Below are positions 1 to 7,104 of a stretch of DNA of 18,998 bases, in pieces. Within the stretch, counting starts at the first letter, position 1. Each line of letters opens with the position of its first letter. The notes under the pieces are model-generated. The model ran no database searches and had not been told where the DNA came from. It saw only the letters and a list, made by a program, of their open reading frames with translations. Source of the DNA: Gp13-AA77 sp035516075 (GTDB taxonomy: Bacteria > Acidobacteriota > Terriglobia > UBA7540). The position numbers were made by a program, and so were the translations under genes. The stretch lies in contig DATJAQ010000047.1 in the NCBI GenBank assembly GCA_035516075.1, positions 1 through 18,998 of the forward strand. The letters are read 5' to 3'.

Positions 1-360
1 AGTGCCAGGAAAAGCAGGACCAGGGACTGTTATGAACGGCAGGAGCGGCGCCCCATGCTCGTTCCGGTCGCGTGCCCGCCGAGTGGCCAGTCCGCTCTGT
101 GGTGATTTCCACGGCGTCTGACACACTTACCCGCGTCAATCTGGGGAGCTTGGTCGAGCCCCATCCCACCCCGGTCCCATCGATCTGCCGTTCCTGAGTC
201 GCTTGCCCGGTCGCCGACCTCACACCGGCTCGTGACCTCAGTCACTGCTTGTTGGCCGGCCCGGCCGCACAATTGTTTGGAAATATTGCGCCAGGAAGGG
301 ACTGCGGCGTTCTTCAAATCCGGACGCGCTTGTTCCCGCTGCTGGCCCGGGCGGACCTGA
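1..360. other. Region without a supported gene, upstream of comF
   Basis: All three forward frames are closed early, by stops near positions 31, 103 and 119, so at most the last ~120 bases could be the tail of an upstream gene, and no family is recognisable there. A long open minus-strand frame runs through the region, but it continues across the antisense of comF and resembles nothing known. A perfect GC palindrome (GGCCGG, C, CCGGCC) lies at 254-266 and is followed by the AT-rich patch ACAATTGTTTGGAAATATT. This could be a weak terminator of an upstream gene or part of the comF promoter region; neither is clear. No tRNA-like structure was seen. Confidence 0.5.
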
Positions 361-1242
361 GTGTTTAACTTCCGGACTCCGATGGCATCCCAATTCGGTG
401 AGAGCTTGCTTGCCCTCGTCTTTCCCTCCAGGTGCGTTCTCTGCAAACAGGAACTCCGGCAGAGCTTGGTGGGAGGAATCTGCGGTGATTGCTGGTGCAC
501 GCTGGAATCTTGGACCGGGTCGGTCTGCACTCGTTGCGGGCTCCCGCTGGCCGCAAATGTCGATACTCCGAAATTCCTCTGTGCCGACTGCCGGCGCTCC
601 GGTTACCCCTTCGACGCAGCTCGGAGTTTTGGCGTCTACGGCGGCAGCCTGCGCGCCGCGGTGCTCGAACTCAAGTTCCACGGGCACGAGGGTCTCGGCA
701 CCCGTCTCGGCCGCTTGCTGTTGCAGCCCTGGATGGCCCTGGAAGTCGCAGCATGCTTCGAGGGTCCTGCGCTGATCATCCCGGTGCCGCTTCATCGCTC
801 GAAAGAGCGGGAGCGAGGATACAACCAAGCGACAGTGATTGCGCGCGGTCTGTGGCGGACTTTGCGAGACCTTAACCGCGCCGCCAGTTTCCGGTTCGAA
901 CGGCGATTCCTGGTGCGGTGGCGTTCCAGCGCGCCGCAGAGTGGCCTGAGCTTGCACGCTCGGCAGGAGAACGTGCGCGGCGCCTTCGCCGTGGTCGCGC
1001 CCGAACGGGTTGAGGGCCGCGATGTGGTGCTGGTGGATGACGTTATGACCACCGGCGCCACCGCCTCGGCTTGCACTTCAGCGCTTAAGCGCGCTGGCGC
1101 CCGGCGGGTGGCTGTGCTGACGTTGGCCCGCGCCACCCCGCAGTTCCCCGACCTCGCGCCCGTCTGCCCGTCCTGGAACCCCGCGCGGCGCCCAGACTGC
1201 CCGCTTGCGGCGGTTGACCGGCGCACGCCTCCGCGAACATAA
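361..1242 (+). CDS. comF: ComF family phosphoribosyltransferase-like protein
   Basis: This is a cytoplasmic ComF/GntX family protein of 293 residues, a family linked to DNA uptake and recombination in naturally competent bacteria and otherwise of uncertain substrate. The N-terminal zinc ribbon shows cysteine pairs C25/C28, C41/C44, C56/C59 and C74/C77. A type I phosphoribosyltransferase fold follows, with the PRPP-binding loop VVLVDDVMTTG at residues 222-232 and the family segment IPVPLHRSKERERGYNQA near 140-157. The GTG at 361 is the longest start; an in-frame ATG at 382 is an equally good choice because the conserved part (LVFPSRCVLC) begins after it. The last ~37 residues, rich in Pro and Arg, extend beyond the conserved fold. 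The HNH gene follows 12 bases later on the same strand, so cotranscription is likely. The family call is firm; a competence role is inferred only. Confidence 0.9.
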   Translation: MFNFRTPMASQFGESLLALVFPSRCVLCKQELRQSLVGGICGDCWCTLESWTGSVCTRCGLPLAANVDTPKFLCADCRRSGYPFDAARSFGVYGGSLRAAVLELKFHGHEGLGTRLGRLLLQPWMALEVAACFEGPALIIPVPLHRSKERERGYNQATVIARGLWRTLRDLNRAASFRFERRFLVRWRSSAPQSGLSLHARQENVRGAFAVVAPERVEGRDVVLVDDVMTTGATASACTSALKRAGARRVAVLTLARATPQFPDLAPVCPSWNPARRPDCPLAAVDRRTPPRT

Positions 1243-1254
1243 TACGAAGATGAT

Positions 1255-1788
1255 ATGTCTGAGGGTGCGCGAGGTATGATGCAGGCTCCGGTGCTGGTTC
1301 TCAACGCGTCTTACGAGCCCATCAACGTCACCCCGGTGCGCCGCGCTGTGGTACTGGTCATTAAGGGTGTCGCGACCACCGAAGAGGCTGACGGAGTGTT
1401 CATTCATTCCTCCTCGGCGTCCTTCCGCGTACCCTCGGTGATCCGCCTGCGGGAGTTTCGGCGTATTCCGTATCAGACGCGGGCACTGTCGCGCAAGAAC
1501 ATCCTGATGCGCGATCGGTACACGTGCCAGTTCTGTGCGCGGGTGTTTCCCGCCGCCGAACTCACGCTGGACCACGTCATTCCACGATCCCGCGGGGGAC
1601 ACACGGACTGGGACAATCTCGTGGCCTGCTGCCATCGTTGCAACAACCTTAAGGGTGATCGCCTGCCCGAGGAGGCGGACCTCAAATTGTTGCGGCCGCC
1701 CCGTCCGTTCACCCTCCATACCAGCCGTCAACTCATGCGCATGATGGCGAAGTCCGACGAGCGCTGGCGGAAATATCTCTTTTATTGA
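1255..1788 (+). CDS. HNH endonuclease family protein
   Basis: A 177-residue protein with a complete C-terminal HNH (beta-beta-alpha metal) domain. Visible residues are the zinc pair C91/C94, the catalytic D106-H107 in the LDHVIPRSRGG segment, N121 in WDNL, the second zinc pair C126/C129, and NNLKGD after it. The last metal-binding position is Asn rather than His, which is common in this family. The N-terminal half (VLNASYEPINVTPVRRAVVL) is the domain that precedes HNH in a widespread class of stand-alone bacterial HNH proteins whose DNA target and role are unknown. The start at 1255 is the longest; two consecutive ATGs at 1276 and 1279, preceded by GCGAGG, are credible alternatives that keep every conserved residue. 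No toxin, phage or restriction partner is nearby, so this looks like a chromosomal housekeeping-type HNH gene. Biological function is not assigned. Confidence 0.92.
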   Translation: MSEGARGMMQAPVLVLNASYEPINVTPVRRAVVLVIKGVATTEEADGVFIHSSSASFRVPSVIRLREFRRIPYQTRALSRKNILMRDRYTCQFCARVFPAAELTLDHVIPRSRGGHTDWDNLVACCHRCNNLKGDRLPEEADLKLLRPPRPFTLHTSRQLMRMMAKSDERWRKYLFY

Positions 1789-1873
1789 ACCGGTCATAAG
1801 CCGCGCGCGCCCGTTGAGGCTGGCGGAGGTCTCGCAGGCCCGCCGTCCGTCCGTCGCGAAGTGCAGAGTGGCC

Positions 1874-4357
1874 ATGCGCTGGGCCGTCTGCTTTCTGCTG
1901 GGCGTCACGCTCCGGGCTGCCGCGCGCGAGGCCCAGGGCGGTGGGTCCCCCCCGCAGGAGCTTCTGGACGAGCTCAACAATCTCTCCTTCGGCGCTTCCC
2001 GGGTGTATTCCCTCCACGATGTCCGCCTTACGCGCGACAGTGTGAGCATCTATTTTAACCGCGGATTCCTTGGACTCTTGACCGCCGTGAACGGCGAGGT
2101 CACGGGCGCTACCTTCACGGGCGATGGCGAGGTATTGCTGGTTCCGCCCGATCCCGTGGAACGCGCCTCGCTTGACGGGTTCACGCACTCACCGGTGCTG
2201 GACGAGAAATTCTCTACCATCTACCTGCGATTTACCGATGCCACCGCCTCCGAACTCCTGGCTCGCACGAAGCCTCCGGATCCCGAAGATCTGCCGCAGC
2301 CGGCCTCGCTGGTGTCGGCCTGGAACGACCTGGCGAAGCAACTCAACCAGGGCCAGTCCTTGCGCATCCTTGAAGACCTGGTGAGCGACCGGCGCCCCGA
2401 ATACTTCAACGCCCAAATTCAGGGACTCACTCTTGGCGCATTCGACGTGATGGTGGATGAGCGCCGCCCTGAGGCGATTCAGGTGGTCGCTTTGGGCACG
2501 CACGCCGGTGTGTCCTACAGCGACATCTGGTGCTCCTTCAAGAGCCGCTCCCAAGTCCGCGACTCGCACGGCTGGGCCGCTCCGTTGCGGGCCCGCTCTT
2601 ACCGTATCGACACTCGAATCAGACCCGATAAAACGCTCGAAGGCCACGCCGAAATTGAGCTGGAGACCACGGCGTCGGCGCGCTTTCTGGCTTTCGAGCT
2701 GTCGGGCCGGTTGGAGGTCACGTCCGTCCGTGATCAACGAGGCGACTTGGTGCCCGCGTTTCAGGGAGGGCTGCCGCCAGGCGTTGCCAAATACTCCGAC
2801 CGCAATAACTGGGTCGCTGTAATTTTGCCCCAGGCCGCGGAGCCGGGCCAGGCATTTCGGCTCGTTTTCGCTTACCAGGGCGACGTGATCGCCGACGTAG
2901 GCAACGGAGTGCTGTACGTCGGAGCCCACGGAAGCTGGTACCCAAACCTGGGCCCGAACCCGCCCGCCGCCTACGATCTGACCTTCGAATATCCGGAGGG
3001 CCTGACCCTGGTTGCGACCGGCCGCTCCGTGGAGGATTCGAATTCCGGAGGCTGCCGCCGCAGCCGCTGGGTCTCAGACGGAGTCCTGCCGGTGGCGGGG
3101 TTCAACCTGGGCCCTTACGACACGGCGACGCGCGACGTCGAGAACGTCCGGGTGGAGGTTTTCGCCACCCAGGAGGCCGAGGCGGCTCTCCAGCGGCGGT
3201 ATCTGGCGGCACAGCAGGCTTTGGACGCGGCCGTTCAGGCGGCTCAATCTGGAACGGCAGACGCAGAAGGGCATTCCACATTCACCCGTCCCGGCCTCCG
3301 GCCCTCGCTGCCGCACGTGGTTCAGCCGCTGACGCCCGCGGCTCTGATCGGTAAAGTGGCCGACGGCGCGGCGGAGACCATTAGTTATTTTCAGAAGCTC
3401 TTCGGGCCCTTCCCTTACTCGCGGCTGGCCGTCGCGCAAATCCCCGGAGACTTCGGCCAGGGTTGGCCGGAACTCATATACTTGCCGACCTTGGCTTTCC
3501 TCCCGAACGACCTATTGAATCAATTAGGGGTGAAGGCTGAGTCAGCAGCCCTGGAAGACCGCGTAACCCTTGAGCACGAAATCGCCCACCAGTGGTGGGG
3601 CAACGAAGTCGGCTGGAGCACCTATCACGATCAGTGGCTCTCCGAGGGCTTTGCGGTTTATGCCGCGGCCATGGAACTCAGCCAGCAAAAGAACGGCGAC
3701 CGCCTTTTTCGCGACCTTATGCGCGACTATCGCGACGATCTGCTCGCCAAAAACGCTGACGGCAACCTCGTCGAATCGCTCGGCCCGATCTGGCTGGGTG
3801 GCCGGTTGAGCAACTCTCGCGACCCCGACGCCTACGAGGCCATCGTCTATAAGAAATCCTGCTGGGTGCTGCACATGCTGCGCCTGCTGCTCATCGATCC
3901 AGAGACGAGATCGGACGCCCGGTTCTTTCAAATGCTGCGCGACTTCGTGACCGATTACCGCGGCCAGAGTCCCAGCACGGAAGACTTCGTACACCACGCC
4001 GAAAAGTACATGAGCCGCGCCGCAGATCTCGACCGGGACCATCGACTCGACTGGTTTTTCAAGGAATGGGTCTACTCCACCGGCTTGCCGGCCTACCGGC
4101 TGAAGACGTCCGTCCGCCACCTCGCAGGTGGACGTTTTCTGGTGGAGGGTGCGATCGCTCAAACCAGCGGCCCCGCCGGCTTCGAGATGCTCGTCCCGGT
4201 CACGGTCTCCTTCGCCGTGATTGGGCCCCGACCCGCGAGGACTCAACGACGACTGGTGCCCGTCACGGCCTCCGGCGGGGACTTCCGCTTCATCACGGGC
4301 GTCCGGCCCGAGCGCGTGTCCATCGATGAAAACGCCATCCTGACGGCGGCGCACTAG
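1874..4357 (+). CDS. Exported M1-like zinc metallopeptidase with altered GXMEN motif
   Basis: A gluzincin peptidase of 827 residues. Zinc ligands form the M1 signature HEIAHQWW...E, with H568, H572 and E591 spaced as HExxHx18E. The likely catalytic tyrosine is Y659 in AIVYKKSCWVLHML, matching the YEKG tyrosine of M1 enzymes. The substrate-anchoring GXMEN motif of true M1 aminopeptidases is not seen; the equivalent segment reads DFGQGWPELIYL. An N-terminal beta-rich domain of about 450 residues precedes the catalytic part. I chose the ATG at 1874 because it opens directly into a signal peptide (hydrophobic AVCFLLGVTL, then AAA), so the enzyme probably acts in the periplasm or is lipid-free secreted. 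A TTG at 1814 would add 20 polar residues before the signal. The gene lies 85 bases after the HNH gene. The family is firm; an aminopeptidase specificity is doubtful because of the altered motif. Confidence 0.85.
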   Translation: MRWAVCFLLGVTLRAAAREAQGGGSPPQELLDELNNLSFGASRVYSLHDVRLTRDSVSIYFNRGFLGLLTAVNGEVTGATFTGDGEVLLVPPDPVERASLDGFTHSPVLDEKFSTIYLRFTDATASELLARTKPPDPEDLPQPASLVSAWNDLAKQLNQGQSLRILEDLVSDRRPEYFNAQIQGLTLGAFDVMVDERRPEAIQVVALGTHAGVSYSDIWCSFKSRSQVRDSHGWAAPLRARSYRIDTRIRPDKTLEGHAEIELETTASARFLAFELSGRLEVTSVRDQRGDLVPAFQGGLPPGVAKYSDRNNWVAVILPQAAEPGQAFRLVFAYQGDVIADVGNGVLYVGAHGSWYPNLGPNPPAAYDLTFEYPEGLTLVATGRSVEDSNSGGCRRSRWVSDGVLPVAGFNLGPYDTATRDVENVRVEVFATQEAEAALQRRYLAAQQALDAAVQAAQSGTADAEGHSTFTRPGLRPSLPHVVQPLTPAALIGKVADGAAETISYFQKLFGPFPYSRLAVAQIPGDFGQGWPELIYLPTLAFLPNDLLNQLGVKAESAALEDRVTLEHEIAHQWWGNEVGWSTYHDQWLSEGFAVYAAAMELSQQKNGDRLFRDLMRDYRDDLLAKNADGNLVESLGPIWLGGRLSNSRDPDAYEAIVYKKSCWVLHMLRLLLIDPETRSDARFFQMLRDFVTDYRGQSPSTEDFVHHAEKYMSRAADLDRDHRLDWFFKEWVYSTGLPAYRLKTSVRHLAGGRFLVEGAIAQTSGPAGFEMLVPVTVSFAVIGPRPARTQRRLVPVTASGGDFRFITGVRPERVSIDENAILTAAH

Positions 4358-4438
4358 TTTGAGTGGTCGGCCGGGTTTGCTTCAGGGCGGCCGGGCGTGG
4401 GAGGCAAATCACCGTTGTAGCGACCGCGAAGGGCCCCT

Positions 4439-4732
4439 TCATTTCCCGCCGCGCGCCGAGGAGCGCGTCGACGGGCGCGCCTTGCGGACGGCGGCCCCGC
4501 GAATTGAGCCCAGCGTGAGACGTTCCTTAAGGCGTGCTTTCACCGTCGGCCGGGGCCGCGCGGGAGCCGAGTTCTGGACCAGCCAGTAGACGCTCTCAGC
4601 CGCCTCGCGCAGCGCGTGCAGGCAGCGGGGACACTCTTCGCGCACGTGAGTCTCGAGCTCTTCACACACTTCGCCGGCCAGCCCGCCGAGCAGGTAGATC
4701 TCGTAAACGTCGTCTAAATGCTGACAGTCCAT
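4439..4732 (-). CDS. Small zinc-type anti-sigma factor (no membrane segment)
   Basis: A 97-residue protein whose start codon lies inside the end of the upstream sigma factor gene, a 19-base overlap that implies translational coupling. Residues 1-50 resemble the zinc-binding anti-sigma (ZAS/zf-HC2) fold: LLGGLAGEVCEELETHV then CPRC, with H29, C34 and C37 as ligands. The spacing is Hx4CxxC, one residue longer than the classical Hx3CxxC. C3 and C23 could supply further ligands. The rest is a basic tail rich in Arg and Lys with no hydrophobic stretch, so the protein is probably soluble; many related anti-sigmas are membrane proteins. It would be expected to bind and hold the partner sigma factor and release it on a redox or other cytoplasmic signal; that role is inferred from position and fold. 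Confidence 0.75.
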   Translation of the reverse strand: MDCQHLDDVYEIYLLGGLAGEVCEELETHVREECPRCLHALREAAESVYWLVQNSAPARPRPTVKARLKERLTLGSIRGAAVRKARPSTRSSARGGK

Positions 4733-5415
4733 GATCCCACCACTGCCCGGCGGCGGTGCCGAAGAAAACCAGCCGCCGCACGCAGTTCGGTCTGCACCCG
4801 CGCCAGCGGCTCCCTGAGATCTTCGCCCAATTCGGTTTCGGATCTTCCGGCGTAGGCGACCAGTTCCAAGGCCTTGCGTTGGCGGTCCGGCAGTTGGCCC
4901 AGCACTTTTTGAAGCAAGATACGCCGTTCTTCGAGGCGCGCGATGGCTTCCGGGGCGGGCAGCCAAGCCAGCGTCCCACCGAGGGCCTCGGGAGCGTGGT
5001 GGGCGGGCGGCGCCTTCGCCTGGGCGGCGTTGGCTTGGCTCCGCAGCCAGCTCACGGCCCGCGCGCGGGCCATGAGCATCAGCCAGGCCGCAACGCTCGT
5101 CCGGGCCGCCAGCAAGCGGGCAGACTCGCGCCACAACTTCGCGAAAACGTCCTCGAGTTGCTGCTCGCTTTCGTCGGCATCGGGGAGGATTCGCCGAATA
5201 AGGCCCAGGACGCGCGGGGCCCACCGGTCGTAGATTTGGAGAAACGCTTCGCGGTCCGCCTTCGCAGCCTGGGCCAGCAAGGCTTCCAGGGAAGGCGATT
5301 CGCCCGCTTGGGCCAGGGTTGCGGAGCGGGCCGAGGTCCGTCCACGTGCCGTCGAACGCTTTCCCGGCCCCGGAAGGTTGACGTCCAGCCGGGGAGCCTG
5401 TTGTGTGATCGACAT
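4714..5415 (-). CDS. ECF-type RNA polymerase sigma factor
   Basis: A 233-residue sigma-70 family protein with only regions 2 and 4. Region 2 spans about residues 45-125: DREAFLQIYDRW, then LEDVFAKLWRE and the promoter-melting segment AWLMLMARARAVSWLRSQ. Region 4 spans about 155-220: a LEERRILLQKVLGQLP start, then RQRKALELVAYAGRSETELGEDL as the helix-turn-helix contacting the -35 element. The family resemblance is to SigK/ECF-type factors that pair with a small zinc anti-sigma, and such a gene follows directly with a 19-base overlap. The first ~40 residues are a low-complexity extension. The ATG at 5415 has GGAAGG immediately before it and lies only 9 bases from a -10-like TACAAT, so the message may be almost leaderless. 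Its regulon is unknown. Confidence 0.88.
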   Translation of the reverse strand: MSITQQAPRLDVNLPGPGKRSTARGRTSARSATLAQAGESPSLEALLAQAAKADREAFLQIYDRWAPRVLGLIRRILPDADESEQQLEDVFAKLWRESARLLAARTSVAAWLMLMARARAVSWLRSQANAAQAKAPPAHHAPEALGGTLAWLPAPEAIARLEERRILLQKVLGQLPDRQRKALELVAYAGRSETELGEDLREPLARVQTELRAAAGFLRHRRRAVVGSWTVSI

Positions 5416-5430
5416 CCTTCCAGCATTGTA
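5413..5430 (-). promoter_or_regulatory. Possible -10 element close to the sigma factor start
   Basis: Read on the minus strand, TACAAT (5430-5425) matches the -10 consensus at five of six positions and ends 9 bases before the ATG at 5415. A start of transcription about 7 bases downstream would leave a leader of only a few bases, GGAAGG partly included. No convincing -35 hexamer sits 16-18 bases upstream. This is a motif observation only. Confidence 0.3.
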
Positions 5431-5517
5431 GCTTAAGGCGGGCGTCGGCAGGCGCGCCGGTCCCTGACGAGGCTACAAAGCTAGCGAGGGTCCGCGGAGC
5501 CGTCGAGCCCTTCGCGC

Positions 5518-6891
5518 TTACGCCTTGCGGATTCTCTTGGATGCGCCGTCCCATTCCGCGGCGCACCTGTTGAAGTACGAATAGTTTGCTATGTGGCAGC
5601 CGATGGCCGCGTGATTGCCGAACGTGCCGTCTTCCACCGACGGACTGCGGGTGCGCACCGACTGAAAGTAATTCCAAAGATGCTCGCGATCCTCGTTGTA
5701 GTCGGCCGGAGGGTAGAAGCTGACGGTCTCGATCGGCTTGAAGGTGCCGGGTGTCTTCTCGTGCTGGGCGTGCCACCGGTCGGCGTACTGATGCCGCATC
5801 TCAGCCGGCCAGCCGGGCGTGCAGGGCTCGTTGTCCACGCCTTCCTGCGCGAAGAGCGTCACGGAGCCGTCGTGGATCTCAATACTCCCGCCCGGCCCCA
5901 TGAAACGGGTGATCTCAGGCCCGTCGGTGTTCAGGGTGACGCGCACCGTGGTCCGGAATTTGCCGTAGTCGTAGAGCGTGGTGAGGCAGTCGGGCACGTC
6001 GCGGCCGTCGTGCCAGCGGAACAGGCCCCCGGATGAAAGCGCGCGCTCCGGCGGTGCGGTCACGTCCATCACGGTGTGGATGCCGGTGAGGAGGTGGACG
6101 AAAAGGTCGCCCGGGATGCCCTCGCCATAGTCCTGGTAGCAGCGCCACCGCGTCCAGCGCAGAGGGTCGAAGGCGCGCTGGGGCGCGCTGCCGAGCCACG
6201 TCTCCCAATCGACGGTCTCGGGCGAAAGGTCGGTCGGCACCGTGTACTGCCAGGCGCCGCACGGATCGTTGCGGCCCAGGCTCGCCTCCACCAGGCAGAC
6301 CTCTCCGATGCGCCCCTGCTGCACAAGCTCGCGCGCCTTGGCGTAAATCATGGAGCTGCGCCGCTGGCTGCCGATCTGCACAATGCGGTTGTTGCGGTGC
6401 TCGGCCTCGATAATCTCGAAGCCCTCCTCCACCTTGTGGGTCATCGGCTTTTCGCAGTAGATGTCCTTGCCGGCGTTGCAGGCGTCCACTATGATGTGTT
6501 TGTGCCAGTGGTCGGGCACGGCGGCGATGATGCAGTCGATGTCCTTGTTCTCGAGCAACTCCTGGTAGCGCTTGGTGGTGGCGAGGGGTTTGTCTTTCCC
6601 CACGATCTCTTTAGCAAGTTCGATGCGTCCGTCGTAGAGATCGCAGGCCGCGATGCACTCCACGCCCGGCAGCGCGATGGAGGTGCGCAGCAGCCCCGAG
6701 CCCTGCATCCCGACACCGATGATCCCGAAATGAACGGCGTCGCTCGGAGCCACCGCGCGCACCGGGCGCGCAGCACCGGCGGCCCGCACCGAGTCCGGCT
6801 TGAGCAGGATTCGGCGCCCGGCCACCGCGGCCCCGGCTGCTCCTGCCGTCCTCTGCATAAAAGCGCGACGCGAAATCTCTCCAGTTTTCAT
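5518..6891 (-). CDS. Tat-exported Gfo/Idh/MocA family oxidoreductase
   Basis: A 457-residue NAD(P)-dependent oxidoreductase of the Gfo/Idh/MocA family, which acts on sugars, inositols and their derivatives. The N-terminus carries a twin-arginine signal, SRRAFM at residues 7-12, followed by an Ala/Gly-rich hydrophobic stretch, so the folded, cofactor-loaded enzyme is probably moved to the periplasm. The Rossmann fold starts with GIIGVGMQG at 56-64, and the catalytic-domain motif CEKPMTH lies at 146-152. The C-terminal domain contains GPGGSIEIHDG and the conserved segment EDREHLWNYFQSVRTR. The ATG at 6891 is supported by a strong Shine-Dalgarno, AGGAGGGG at 6902-6895. The sigma gene follows 102 bases downstream on the same strand. 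The family is certain; the substrate cannot be read from the sequence. Confidence 0.93.
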   Translation of the reverse strand: MKTGEISRRAFMQRTAGAAGAAVAGRRILLKPDSVRAAGAARPVRAVAPSDAVHFGIIGVGMQGSGLLRTSIALPGVECIAACDLYDGRIELAKEIVGKDKPLATTKRYQELLENKDIDCIIAAVPDHWHKHIIVDACNAGKDIYCEKPMTHKVEEGFEIIEAEHRNNRIVQIGSQRRSSMIYAKARELVQQGRIGEVCLVEASLGRNDPCGAWQYTVPTDLSPETVDWETWLGSAPQRAFDPLRWTRWRCYQDYGEGIPGDLFVHLLTGIHTVMDVTAPPERALSSGGLFRWHDGRDVPDCLTTLYDYGKFRTTVRVTLNTDGPEITRFMGPGGSIEIHDGSVTLFAQEGVDNEPCTPGWPAEMRHQYADRWHAQHEKTPGTFKPIETVSFYPPADYNEDREHLWNYFQSVRTRSPSVEDGTFGNHAAIGCHIANYSYFNRCAAEWDGASKRIRKA

Positions 6892-6930
6892 CAGCCCCTC
6901 CTCAAAGTATTTGCCGCCGTTTAAGCGCCT

Positions 6931-6959
6931 ATGCTAATGACCAGCGCGGTAAAGCGCAA
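6931..6959 (-). promoter_or_regulatory. Weak candidate promoter for the oxidoreductase gene
   Basis: On the minus strand, TTGCGC (6959-6954) and TAGCAT (6936-6931) are separated by exactly 17 bases and lie about 40 bases upstream of the oxidoreductase start. The -35 matches consensus at three of six positions and the -10 at four of six, so this could be chance. The rest of the 213-base divergent gap to the kinase gene shows nothing else clear. Confidence 0.22.
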
Positions 6960-7104
6960 GGAACTTCCAGGGGGCGGCGGCGCTGGCGGCGGCCGGAATG
7001 AGATTCGCATCCTTTCCCGCGCCGCCATCGAGTATCCCGGATAGGGTGCGCCATTCCCTCAGCCTTATTTCTAAGTCAGTCAATCGCGACATCTTGCGGC
7101 TGCT

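Noticed and set aside
3034..3048. GGATTCGAATTCC, resembling a tRNA T-arm
   Set aside because: It lies inside the M1 peptidase coding frame, and no acceptor, D-arm or anticodon stem surrounds it.
4428..4441. GAAGGG-C-CCCTTC palindrome between the convergent M1 peptidase and anti-sigma genes
   Set aside because: The stem has no room for a normal loop and is followed by only a short T-run; too weak to call a terminator.
4733..5776. Long N-terminal extension of the anti-sigma frame
   Set aside because: The frame stays open far upstream, but it crosses the sigma factor gene out of frame; the conserved anti-sigma sequence begins at the ATG at 4732.
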